Positions 8,313 to 17,284 of a stretch of DNA of 64,000 nucleotides are shown here, in pieces; the first letter of the stretch is position 1; every line of letters begins with the position of its first letter. The stretch lies in contig NZ_CP113929.1 in the NCBI RefSeq assembly GCF_029392075.1, positions 2,046,001 through 2,110,000 on the forward strand, written 5' to 3'. This DNA is from Bifidobacterium sp. ESL0704 (GTDB lineage Bacteria > Actinomycetota > Actinomycetes > Actinomycetales > Bifidobacteriaceae). The notes beneath the pieces were generated by a model. It did no database searches. It worked only from the letters and a program-made list of their open reading frames with translations, and was not told the origin of the DNA. A program made the position numbers and the translations under genes.

Positions 8313-9332
8313 TCAGTCCTTACGGAAGCCCTTTGGGTTCTTGGTCTGCCAGTTCAGCGAAGAAGCGGCCATCTCGTCGATGCCGAGCTCAGCCTTCCAG
8401 CCCAACTCGCGCTCGGCCTTGGAGGAATCCGCATAGCAAGCCGCGATATCGCCGGGGCGACGGGGCTTGATAACGTACGGAATCTTATGGCCGGCGGCCT
8501 TTTCATAGGCCTTGATGACCTCGAGTACCGAGTAGCCGTGGCCGGTGCCGAGGTTGTAGGTATAGACGCCGGGCTTGTTGATGTGGTCGATCACCGCGAC
8601 ATGGCCGCGGGCGAGATCGACGACGTGGATGTAGTCGCGCACGCCGGTGCCATCAGGGGTCGGGTAATCGTTGCCGTAGACCTGGACCTCCTTGAGCTCG
8701 CCCAGCGCCACCTTGGCGATGTACGGGGTGAGGTTGGCGGGAATGCCCTTCGGATCCTCGCCGAGCAAGCCAGACTCGTGCGCGCCGACCGGGTTGAAGT
8801 AACGCAGCAGCACGATGGTCCATGAATCGTCGGCGACATGGACGTCGCGCAGAATCTGCTCTTGGAAGAGCTTGGAGGTGCCATAGGGGTTGGTGGTGCC
8901 GCCGACGGGGCTCTCCTCGGTAAGCGGCAAGTGCTCGGCCGCGCCGTAGACGGTGGCGGACGAAGAGAAGATGAACTTCTTGACGTTGTGGTCGCGCATG
9001 GCCTTCAGGAGCACCATGGTGCCGGTGAGGTTGTTGTCGTAGTATTCGATCGGCTTGGCGACGGACTCGCCCACGGCCTTGAGGCCGGCGAAGTGGATGA
9101 CCCAGTCGACGTCGTTCTCTTCGAAGATGCGGTTCATCAGCTCCTCATCGCGCACATCGCCGTCGTAGCGCTTCACGGTCTTGCCGGTGATGGTCTTGAC
9201 GCGATCAAGCGCCTCCGGCACCGAATTGACGTAATTGTCGATGCTGATGACGTCATAGCCCTTGTTCAGCAGTTCGATATCAGTATGAGTGCCGATATAT
9301 CCGGCTCCTCCGGTAACCAACACAGTTGTCAT
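8313..9332 (-). CDS. galE: UDP-glucose 4-epimerase
   Basis: A 339-aa extended SDR that interconverts UDP-glucose and UDP-galactose for the Leloir pathway and surface polymers. The N-terminus VLVTGGAGYIGTHT is the NAD-binding GxxGxxG, followed by IDNYVNS. The catalytic Ser-Tyr-Lys set appears as SSSATVYG and NPYGTSK. Length matches the family. ATG 9332 has AAGGAG seven bases upstream. It is the outer gene of the polysaccharide locus. In bifidobacteria such epimerases also serve lacto-N-biose use; from sequence alone that cannot be separated from a polymer role. Confidence 0.95.
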   Translation of the reverse strand: MTTVLVTGGAGYIGTHTDIELLNKGYDVISIDNYVNSVPEALDRVKTITGKTVKRYDGDVRDEELMNRIFEENDVDWVIHFAGLKAVGESVAKPIEYYDNNLTGTMVLLKAMRDHNVKKFIFSSSATVYGAAEHLPLTEESPVGGTTNPYGTSKLFQEQILRDVHVADDSWTIVLLRYFNPVGAHESGLLGEDPKGIPANLTPYIAKVALGELKEVQVYGNDYPTPDGTGVRDYIHVVDLARGHVAVIDHINKPGVYTYNLGTGHGYSVLEVIKAYEKAAGHKIPYVIKPRRPGDIAACYADSSKAERELGWKAELGIDEMAASSLNWQTKNPKGFRKD

Positions 9333-9654
9333 TGTATGCTCCTTGCATCGTGTTGCAACCTAACAAAACTTAACATTAGCACACATATAGTACACAGGTT
9401 TTGTGACTATTTGCAACACAACTCCCGTTAGCGCGTCACCATCTTGACGTTCGATATCTACCGATATTCAACACCACTAGCAGATCTGTTGCATAAAGCC
9501 GATCGACATAGAACCGAGCAACACACTCCCCCAGACAAAGCCAAAGCAATTTCTTCAACACTGCGTCACAACGCACCGCGGTGCAACACACGGCGGCCAA
9601 CCAAACGGCTCGTCAAAGCAGGAAAGCCTCGCCTCTTACTGACTTGCACTTGCC

Positions 9655-9716
9655 AACTTGTCTACTTGTCTACTTGCTTACTTGCCTACTTGCTTACTTG
9701 CCTATTTGCTTACTTG
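9655..9716. repeat. 8-bp tandem repeat flush with the deacetylase stop codon
   Basis: About nine units of ACTTG(C/T)(C/T)T run up to the stop codon at 9710-9712 and include the last codons of the deacetylase gene (AAG TAA on the minus strand). The array therefore repeats the gene's own end. The rest of the galE-deacetylase spacer (9333-9654) shows no other gene. Confidence 0.85.
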
Positions 9717-11230
9717 CCGTTCATCGCCATGAGCTGATCGATCGTCACAAACTCATAGCCCTGCCCCTTGAGCCCGTCGATGATTCCGGGCAGCGCCGCG
9801 ATGTCCTCGCTCCGGTCGCCGCCTCCGTCATGCATCAAAATCACCGCGCCGTTGTACGCCTTCGACAGCGCGGCGTTGGCGATCGCCGGAGCCCCGGGCT
9901 TCTTCCAATCCTCCGTGTCGACGGTCCATATCACGTTATAATCGATCAGATCGCTGGTCTGCAGCCACTGATTGGGGCCGAAATTGCCGTACGGCGCACG
10001 CAGCATCTTGGTGGTCATCCCGGAAGCCGCCTTGATATTGGCCAGCCCTTGGGTGATGTTGTCACGCAACTGGTCGGGATTGAGCTTGAACATGTCGGGA
10101 TGCGAATAGCTGTGGCTGGCGACCTGATGCCCCTCGGCCACCATGCGCTGCTCGAATTGCGGCCACGCTGCGGCTCCATTGCCCACATCGAAGAACGTGG
10201 CCTTGATGCCTTTCTCTTTCAGGATGTCAAGAATCGGCCCGCTGTATTGGCTGGGGCCATCGTCAAACGTCAAAGCGACGACCTTGTGCGTTACGGGCTT
10301 GGGCGAGAACGTATCGACGATGACGTTCTTCGGCTCCTTGACCACGCCCTTGTCCACTTGTTCACCGGAAATCTTGCCGATCCACACTTCCTTGACACCC
10401 TGCTTGCCCCTTTGCACAAGCTTTTGGATGACGCCGTGGCCGTTGACGCTGACGCCAAACGGAACCATTGTACGTCGGACATCGTGCTGTTCGGTCAGAT
10501 TCTTGCCGTCTTTTACGGTTATTTTCGCGTTTTCGGGCAGCTTTATCGAGTCAAGCGCGACGGGGACGTCGGCTGTTGCCTGCGACTTGAAGCCCTTCTT
10601 TTTATTGTCACTCGAATTGTTCGTGGAATCCGCGGCCTTGATTTGCTTGCCGTTGAGCGTATAGACCACCGACGCTCCCGCAGCCGCTTTGAGCACCTTG
10701 CCCGAAACAGAGAGCAAATCGCCGGGCTTCGCACCAAAATTATCGTTTTTCGCGGCCAGTTTGCCGAGCGTCGTGTTCGCGCTCACCTGCTGTGCGGAAC
10801 CATTGACACTCACCGTTATCTTGCGAAAATTGCCATAGCCCCAAGCACTCACACCCGTCAGCGCAAGCACGATGACCAAAACGACAACGACGATCAGCGA
10901 GATTCGGACCTGCTTGGGTATCTTGCGCGCTTTGGCCGTTTTGATGGACAGCTCCTCGATAGCCGGTTCCTGCTCTTCGGAAGATTCCTTCTCGGAATCG
11001 GCAAGGGTCTCAGCCAAAAATCCGCCGACAGGTATGACGGGCGCTGTGCCTTGGCCACGCTCTGGCGAATAACCGGCATCTCCAGAGCCTGCAAAGCCTT
11101 CAGTGCCAGCAATATTCTCCTTCTCAGAGTCAACATCATTGCTTGCGTCACGAGCAGGGCCGCCCTTGCCTCCGTGTGCAACGGCAGCTTTACCCGACAC
11201 GGATTCCTTGCCCTTGTCCTTGCGTCTCAT
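9710..11230 (-). CDS. Membrane-anchored polysaccharide deacetylase (NodB domain)
   Basis: A 506-aa extracellular N- or O-deacetylase acting on a cell-wall or exopolysaccharide glycan. Residues 1-105 are hydrophilic and cytoplasmic, 109-131 form a membrane helix, and about 135-310 are an extracellular beta-rich region with repeats of low complexity. The NodB domain starts near residue 316: TFDDGP (metal-binding Asp), HSYSHP (two metal His near 371), RAPYG near 412 and ILMHDGG at the end, so the metal triad is complete. ATG 11230 has AAGGGG in front. Its place beside galE and rmlCD suggests that it edits the surface polymer; the substrate is not readable. Confidence 0.9.
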   Translation of the reverse strand: MRRKDKGKESVSGKAAVAHGGKGGPARDASNDVDSEKENIAGTEGFAGSGDAGYSPERGQGTAPVIPVGGFLAETLADSEKESSEEQEPAIEELSIKTAKARKIPKQVRISLIVVVVLVIVLALTGVSAWGYGNFRKITVSVNGSAQQVSANTTLGKLAAKNDNFGAKPGDLLSVSGKVLKAAAGASVVYTLNGKQIKAADSTNNSSDNKKKGFKSQATADVPVALDSIKLPENAKITVKDGKNLTEQHDVRRTMVPFGVSVNGHGVIQKLVQRGKQGVKEVWIGKISGEQVDKGVVKEPKNVIVDTFSPKPVTHKVVALTFDDGPSQYSGPILDILKEKGIKATFFDVGNGAAAWPQFEQRMVAEGHQVASHSYSHPDMFKLNPDQLRDNITQGLANIKAASGMTTKMLRAPYGNFGPNQWLQTSDLIDYNVIWTVDTEDWKKPGAPAIANAALSKAYNGAVILMHDGGGDRSEDIAALPGIIDGLKGQGYEFVTIDQLMAMNGK

Positions 11231-11441
11231 CGTTCCCCTTCATCCACCGGCACGAACTGCCCGCCGGTTTAACGATAGTCACCGTCTAAGCAAGACACTA
11301 CACAAGCAGGTGGAAATGCAGAGGGCGACACGAGGCTTGCAAACGAACCCGCACATTGTCTAGTTCCATGACTCGCGAATCTTGCTTTTCGACCAATAAA
11401 CGGCATCAGTATGAATCAATGTGAACATTCTCAGAGATTCC

Positions 11442-12896
11442 TTATGCCCGCCGCGCTCTCTCGATGTATTCGAGCATATTTTCCTCCCAGTCGGCTGTCT
11501 TGTATCCCGTTTTCTCCAATTTCGTCAAATCAAGAAAACTGTTTGTCGGTCTGGGAGAAACCGGCTTAGTTTCTTCCTTATAATATTCTTCCGTGGTAAC
11601 CGGTACTACCTTGTCGCCGTTGCCATTGGTCTTTTCGAACACTTGCTTTGCAATCTCCGCCCAGCTCTTCACTGCCCCTGAACCGGTCAGATTATACGTT
11701 CCATATTCTGCACCGGAATCGAGTAGATGGAAGATGCCGTTGGTAATGTCCTCAGTGAACGTCAAACGGCCCAATTGGTCATCGACCACAGTGACTTGGG
11801 ACAATTTATCATTTGAATCGGCTACGCGATCAGACAGCCCCATCATCGTCTTGACGAAATTGTTCCCATCGCCGACAATCCAGCTGGAACGGACAATGTA
11901 GTGGCGAGGAACAATGGATACGATCACATCAGCCGCAGCCTTGGTCGCACCATAGACGCCAAGGGGCGCAAAGCCCTCGTCTTCTGAGTGCTCTTTGATT
12001 TCGCCGTCGAACACATAATCGCTGGATATGTGAACCAACGTAAGGTTGTGCATCTGCGCAGTTTTCGCTATCAGGGCCACCCCTTGAACATTCGTGCGCC
12101 AGGCCGCCTGGCGACCCTCATTGTTCTCCGCATTATCTACGGCCGTATAGCCGCCAGCATTGACGATGGTGCCGTAGAGATCCCAATCATAGTTCTCATA
12201 AGCCACGGGATCGGCGAAATCGAACATATCCCTATCGGTGAAGTCGAAGCACTGCAGCCCGTGCTCCTTCACATAAGCCTGGACCGCCCTCCCGACCTGT
12301 CCGTTGCATCCGGTGACCAGCGTGCGTTTGGGGGCCATGGGCTTGGCGTCCTTGAGCATCGGGTGGTGCAGGTCGGCCTCGCTCCGCTCGCTCTGCTCCA
12401 GCGGGATCGGCCAGTCGATCCCCAGGTCCGGGTCGGCGAGGTTCACGAACGTGTACGTCCTCTTCTGCTCCAGCGACCAGTGCGCGTTGACCAGATACGT
12501 GTACACCGTCCCGTCCTGCAAGGCCTGGAAGCTGTTGCCCACCCCGCGCGGCACGTAGATCGCCCGCGACGGGTCGAGACGGGTCGTGTACACCTGGCCG
12601 AAGCTCTCGCCCGGGCGCAGGTCGACCCACGCGCCGAAGATCTCGCCGGCGGCTATGCTGATGTACTTGTCCCACGGCTCGGCGTGGATGCCGCGGGTGA
12701 CGCCCTTCTTGTCGTTGTAGCTGATGTTGTTCTGCACCGGCCCGAAGTCGGGCAGGCCCAGCGCGGTCATCTTGGCGCGCTGCCAGTTCTCCTTGAACCA
12801 GCCGCGGTTGTCGCCGTGCACCGGCAGGTCGAACACCAGCAGCCCCGGGATGTTCGTCTTGGTGACCTTCAGGTCCTCCTCGAAACCAAATGACAT
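11442..12896 (-). CDS. rmlCD: Bifunctional dTDP-4-dehydrorhamnose 3,5-epimerase / reductase (RmlC-RmlD fusion)
   Basis: A 484-aa fusion that carries out the last two steps of dTDP-L-rhamnose synthesis. Residues 1-200 are RmlC: DNRGWFKENWQ, the active-site His in RGIHAEPWDKYIS, and YVPRGVGNSFQ. Residues about 206-484 are the RmlD reductase: TGCNGQVGRAV for NADPH, then HISSDYVFDG and the YGATKAA Tyr/Lys pair. ATG 12896 is preferred over an upstream TTG, though no clear ribosome site is present. Such fusions occur in bifidobacteria. The RmlC half is markedly GC-richer than the RmlD half. RmlA and RmlB are not in the window. Confidence 0.93.
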   Translation of the reverse strand: MSFGFEEDLKVTKTNIPGLLVFDLPVHGDNRGWFKENWQRAKMTALGLPDFGPVQNNISYNDKKGVTRGIHAEPWDKYISIAAGEIFGAWVDLRPGESFGQVYTTRLDPSRAIYVPRGVGNSFQALQDGTVYTYLVNAHWSLEQKRTYTFVNLADPDLGIDWPIPLEQSERSEADLHHPMLKDAKPMAPKRTLVTGCNGQVGRAVQAYVKEHGLQCFDFTDRDMFDFADPVAYENYDWDLYGTIVNAGGYTAVDNAENNEGRQAAWRTNVQGVALIAKTAQMHNLTLVHISSDYVFDGEIKEHSEDEGFAPLGVYGATKAAADVIVSIVPRHYIVRSSWIVGDGNNFVKTMMGLSDRVADSNDKLSQVTVVDDQLGRLTFTEDITNGIFHLLDSGAEYGTYNLTGSGAVKSWAEIAKQVFEKTNGNGDKVVPVTTEEYYKEETKPVSPRPTNSFLDLTKLEKTGYKTADWEENMLEYIERARRA

Positions 12897-13155
12897 ACTT
12901 GTAATTCTACGTGAGAGTGGCGGCAAATAGATATTTTAAAACAAAACACTAAATAATATACTGAATCAAATTGACATGCCCAATTTAACAAACTTCGTTG
13001 CGGCATTCTCCGACATGCCTCAAACCGTAAAAGGATTCTTCACTTTTATTCCTGTCTCATTCTTCTTTTCTCCACATAACGGCTAAAACAACCTAGTTGT
13101 TGATACAAAATCAGAAGCATTAAATATACTGGCAAAAAGTGAAAGTTGAGACAAT

Positions 13156-14313
13156 ATGCTAGATCCTGATTCCAAGCCAATTCCCCATCCCGACTCCCGC
13201 GAACTTAATATCGAGATTCTTCGTATCGTCTCAATGCTGCTGATTGTGGCATGCCATGCTGTTGTTTTTATTCCTTGGCTAGGCAGTAAAGATGCTTATG
13301 AACCCAGCTGGGGGCTGATTACACGTTGGGTGGTAGTGCAGTATGGTCAGGTTGGAGTCACCATTTTTTTCTTGATTACCGGCTTCTTTTTGTCCAAGAG
13401 AACTTTCTCAAAACGTCGTATTTTCAAAGTCTGGTTCCAAACATTCTGCTACTCTGCACTTATTCTTATTGCTGTCGTTCTTATCAAAGCTCTCAAAACA
13501 GCTGAAACACGGACTCCCGATTCCCTTACATTCTGGCAGCCCCAGCACTTGGTACCAACAATCTTACAAGGCATCTTCCCGTTCATAGAAGGCTCATATT
13601 GGTTTGTCACCGCTTACATAGTTCTCATTTTGTTGTCCCCATTCCTTAATTCCATGGCCCAACACGTCGCACAATCACAATTTGAGAAGCTTATTCTACT
13701 GCTGTTTTTCTTTGCCATCTGGGCAACATTCAAAATCCGCTATTACACTCCGTGGAACAGCTATGTATACGCAATTCTCATTTATTTAATCGGCTGCTGG
13801 CTGCAGATGTATCCGAATGCCCTTCATGCAAAAGTCCAATCATGGAAATTGTGCGTAGCATGCGTGTTCTGTACAATTATCATGTTTCCCATTCTTCATA
13901 TCATCTACCAGCACTCAACATGGCTGACATTACTGTTCCAAAATCCAGGGACCATACAATCAAGTCTAAGAATTCTTCCCATTATTATCGGCACGGCCGT
14001 TTTCATCCTTGTCAGACGTATCGATATGCGTCATGCTCCTGAGGTTCTCAAAAAATGTATTCTAAAAATCTCTTCGGCAACGTTCGGAGTATACCTGCTT
14101 CATCAGCATCCTCTGACTTGTCGCTTTGTATGGGCAAAAGCCTCTGCGCTATTCCCTTCTCCTGATTCCGCAATATTAAAGGCTCTCACTTTTGTCGTTA
14201 TTGTGATTCTTATGTATCTCACTCTGACGTTGTTAGCATCGTTCCTCGATACATTAATCATTCATCCAGCAACTAAAATCATCATTCGCCATATCAAAGT
14301 CGACAATAAGTAG
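13156..14313 (+). CDS. Membrane O-acyltransferase (acyltransferase-3 family), first copy
   Basis: A 385-aa polytopic membrane protein of the acyltransferase-3 family, which transfers acetyl or succinyl groups to surface glycans. Seen: the N-terminal family start ELNIEILRIVSMLLIVACHA with the catalytic His, then TIFFLITGFFLSKR, about ten hydrophobic segments, and GVYLLHQHPL near the end. Codon and base use are AT-rich compared with housekeeping genes here. It lies 45 bp before a second family member on the same strand, so the two are probably co-transcribed. The acceptor is inferred to be the polymer of this locus. The spacer 12897-13155 is AT-rich, holds the divergent promoters, and shows no other gene. 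Confidence 0.9.
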   Translation: MLDPDSKPIPHPDSRELNIEILRIVSMLLIVACHAVVFIPWLGSKDAYEPSWGLITRWVVVQYGQVGVTIFFLITGFFLSKRTFSKRRIFKVWFQTFCYSALILIAVVLIKALKTAETRTPDSLTFWQPQHLVPTILQGIFPFIEGSYWFVTAYIVLILLSPFLNSMAQHVAQSQFEKLILLLFFFAIWATFKIRYYTPWNSYVYAILIYLIGCWLQMYPNALHAKVQSWKLCVACVFCTIIMFPILHIIYQHSTWLTLLFQNPGTIQSSLRILPIIIGTAVFILVRRIDMRHAPEVLKKCILKISSATFGVYLLHQHPLTCRFVWAKASALFPSPDSAILKALTFVVIVILMYLTLTLLASFLDTLIIHPATKIIIRHIKVDNK

Positions 14314-14358
14314 TTTTACGCTACTCAGAGTAGGTATTTATTCACGAAAAGAGGCATC

Positions 14359-15564
14359 GTGCGAAGTCTGATGATCAATACCGGCAAAACAAAAACACCA
14401 ACGAATCATCAGAATTCGTCGAATCTTCGCGATAGTAGGATCGAATCGCTACGTATAATCGCGATGTTTTTGATTGTCCTATGCCATTTTACGATTCATA
14501 TCAACTGGAAACTATTGGAGTTACCAGGAATCAGAGGAGCTGTAGCTCATTTACTTGTAGATGGCGGACAAGTCGGCGTGGTCATATTCTTTTCCATCAC
14601 CGGCTACTATCTGTCGACCAGTCGATTCAAAGCTAAAAGGCTTGTATCGACATGGATTCAGACTTTTCTATACTCTTTCGCTTGTCTGGTAGTAGGATTC
14701 ATTGGCTGGAAAGTCGGGTGGTGGCCACAACTACGTACTCTATTGATGGGGTTCAACGGGACTCATACTGTTGAACTTATGCTGATGCCAGTAATCAGTC
14801 GCGAGTATTGGTTCGTATCAGCGTATTTTCTGCTGCTTCTGCTCGTTCCGGTATTGAACGTAGTCATCACCCATGTTCATCGAACATATATGCAGTGCCT
14901 TTTATACGGATTAATTGTGATAAGTTTACTGCCAATCATAGGACTCGGTTCGTTCCAGCCTTATGACTCAACCGTGTACGCGATTACTTGCTATCTCATC
15001 GGCGGCTATCTGAGGAAATACGGCGAGAAGATAAACATTTCTCCACTAAAATGCACTGGCGGCGTGCTTGCTGCAATGGTACTATTCGGCATGGTACATT
15101 ATGCGATGGCAGTTCCCTCCCCTATTGCAAAATATTTTGGATGGAACTCGCTTTTGAATATGAGTATACGTACGCCAGGCCTCATCATCGGCACGCTCAT
15201 CTTCGCTTCGGTGCTTTCCAACAGTCATCCATGGTCAAGAAGAACCATCAATATCGCCGCAACAGGAATGTTCGGCGTCTATCTGATTCATGAGAACTGG
15301 CTTGGAGCACGCATACTCTGGTATGTAGTCAACGAATTGGTCCCTATACCCCGAAGAACGATCGCAAAAATCCTCATTGGAGCTGTACTCGTTACAATAA
15401 TATTCGTAATCTTAACTGCCATATCGCTAATATTTGATTTTCTTATCGTCCATCCCGTTCAACATCTTGTGTCGAAAATATGGAAACACATGAAGCAGCA
15501 TTTTGCGAATCGACATGACCGCATACGCAATCAGTCAGCTTTATCAGTATCTTCGACCCTATAG
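14359..15564 (+). CDS. Membrane O-acyltransferase (acyltransferase-3 family), second copy
   Basis: A 401-aa paralogue of the preceding protein: RIESLRIIAMFLIVLCHF at the start, VIFFSITGYYLS, and GVYLIHENWLGARI near the C-terminus. About ten membrane segments are visible. GTG 14359 is used because AAAAGAGG ends four bases before it; ATG 14371 is the alternative. It is convergent with the flippase gene; the 262-bp spacer 15565-15826 contains an open frame of 80 codons (15580-15822) with no recognisable product and no terminator that I can see. Two acyltransferases suggest two sites of acylation, or acylation of two intermediates. Confidence 0.9.
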   Translation: MRSLMINTGKTKTPTNHQNSSNLRDSRIESLRIIAMFLIVLCHFTIHINWKLLELPGIRGAVAHLLVDGGQVGVVIFFSITGYYLSTSRFKAKRLVSTWIQTFLYSFACLVVGFIGWKVGWWPQLRTLLMGFNGTHTVELMLMPVISREYWFVSAYFLLLLLVPVLNVVITHVHRTYMQCLLYGLIVISLLPIIGLGSFQPYDSTVYAITCYLIGGYLRKYGEKINISPLKCTGGVLAAMVLFGMVHYAMAVPSPIAKYFGWNSLLNMSIRTPGLIIGTLIFASVLSNSHPWSRRTINIAATGMFGVYLIHENWLGARILWYVVNELVPIPRRTIAKILIGAVLVTIIFVILTAISLIFDFLIVHPVQHLVSKIWKHMKQHFANRHDRIRNQSALSVSSTL

Positions 15565-15826
15565 GTCCTCAGAGAAACATTGATCGGCAAGAGCCCAATT
15601 TTCATACTCAGCACAGCCCAAATCACGTTCTACAGTTCAAGACTGACGAACATAGGCAATAGACGAATTGGCGAAGACTTCACCCCATGTAAAGAAGTGA
15701 TTCCAGACAATCATGAATATACAGAGCATCAGAAGAAGCTCAAAAATTCGATTTGCGTATATCAATCTGTCTTTGAGCCATGCTTTTCCTCTTCACCTAT
15801 TGTCTTGTTGCCCTCGCGATAAATGA

Positions 15827-17242
15827 CTATTTTTGCGAAAACGCTCGTTTAAATACCGAAATCATATCCTTACAAGCCCTCCGATTAATCAACAGATAGA
15901 CTGCATACACAATCGCATAAATACCGGCAGCCCACCAACCTGGAAGCATAAACGCAACCGCAATGAAAATAATGGTAATCATGATCTCTTCAACGCTCAA
16001 TATACTTGATTTCACATAGAGCTGTCTATTAACGAGCATCTCGGAAACAAAACTCCTCAGAATAATAGCAACAACCACTGAGCCAATAATCAAATAGACC
16101 GATGGCTTCAGGAACGCAAATATAAACACGCAAACACTGCTCAACGCCACCGTCGCAAGGTTGATTATCAGCAAGAGCTTCTCTCGCCTAAGCACCTTAA
16201 AATAGGTAGTGCAACAGATGTCCATTTTGGTATTAAACAAGCACAATGGCATCAAAAGAATGAAGTAATCCAAGCTCGATGCATACGCGGGAAGCCATTT
16301 GCTGATAATCCAGACAATCGGGAAATACAGCAAATAAATAAACGGGAACACCAGTTCCATCACATCACGTATGTGCCTGTATACGTTGGTCAGCTCTTCT
16401 CGATTACTCTGCCGCAATGCAGGGAAAAGCACCATACTCGCCTGAGAAACAAACTGAATAAAGAAATTCACCAAAGCCAGAGAAAACGATAACTTGCCAA
16501 AAACCTTGATCCCCCATTTGTAGTCAATGACGAACCTGGCGACACCAAGAATAAGCAGACTGGCGAGATTCGCAATCATCAGTTTAATGCCTACACGTAT
16601 GCTATTCCAAGACAATTGAGCCGATTGAGACAGAGAATAAGCTTTTACTGCGAGGATATCCTTTGCACGCCAAAGGCAATAGACAAAAGCACAGGTTTTC
16701 GAAACGGCATAAAAAATCGCATACCATTCAAACGTGCGGACACGGCATATCAGCAACACACACAACGGAACCAAAAATACGAGTTTATCGATAATCACCG
16801 AAAAAGAGAAGAGTTTGGTCTCATTGATAGCCTGAAAAACGTAACCCAAGAAAGCAGCGGCATTGGTAAGCACCATATAGATCGCAGTCAGCATTAAGAC
16901 AGCCGAACGTTTTTCCCCGAAACCCCCTGACAAGGCACCCAAAAAGATAAGCGCTGCGCAAATCAGCTGGAACAGCGTCCCAACGGCGAACTGCCCCTTG
17001 ATCGATCTAGAATCCAATTCATTTCTGTGGCGGCCGCCATTGAGCAAGTACACACCGTCATTAAGACCCAAATGGAAAAGGCCTGCATAACTGGTATAGA
17101 AAATGAACAACTGCCAATAGCCGAATTCTTCTATACCAAGAATTTTAGGTACCAGCAATGAGGTCAGCACGCTGAGAGTCAAGGAGACTCCTTGCGCCAA
17201 AAACGCGACCAGCGCATTACTCACGAGCTTACGAACTTGCAA
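15827..17242 (-). CDS. wzx: Polysaccharide flippase (Wzx/MATE-like)
   Basis: A 471-aa integral membrane protein that should flip undecaprenyl-linked repeat units outward. Seen: SNALVAFLAQGVSLTLSVLT at the N-terminus, LLVPKILGIEEFGYWQLFIF typical of the RfbX/Wzx family, and about 12-14 hydrophobic segments with a basic C-terminus. It is the last gene of the operon that starts with licD, 42 bp after the polymerase gene. AT-rich. Wzx proteins diverge fast, so substrate specificity cannot be read. Confidence 0.88.
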   Translation of the reverse strand: MQVRKLVSNALVAFLAQGVSLTLSVLTSLLVPKILGIEEFGYWQLFIFYTSYAGLFHLGLNDGVYLLNGGRHRNELDSRSIKGQFAVGTLFQLICAALIFLGALSGGFGEKRSAVLMLTAIYMVLTNAAAFLGYVFQAINETKLFSFSVIIDKLVFLVPLCVLLICRVRTFEWYAIFYAVSKTCAFVYCLWRAKDILAVKAYSLSQSAQLSWNSIRVGIKLMIANLASLLILGVARFVIDYKWGIKVFGKLSFSLALVNFFIQFVSQASMVLFPALRQSNREELTNVYRHIRDVMELVFPFIYLLYFPIVWIISKWLPAYASSLDYFILLMPLCLFNTKMDICCTTYFKVLRREKLLLIINLATVALSSVCVFIFAFLKPSVYLIIGSVVVAIILRSFVSEMLVNRQLYVKSSILSVEEIMITIIFIAVAFMLPGWWAAGIYAIVYAVYLLINRRACKDMISVFKRAFSQK

Positions 17243-17284
17243 AATTCGGTTCCTTTACCTTGTACCAGTAGCCAGTCAAAGACT

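Noticed and set aside
15580..15822. An 80-codon open frame between the second acyltransferase and wzx
   Set aside because: No ribosome site, no similarity that I recognise, and it lies in an AT-rich convergent spacer.
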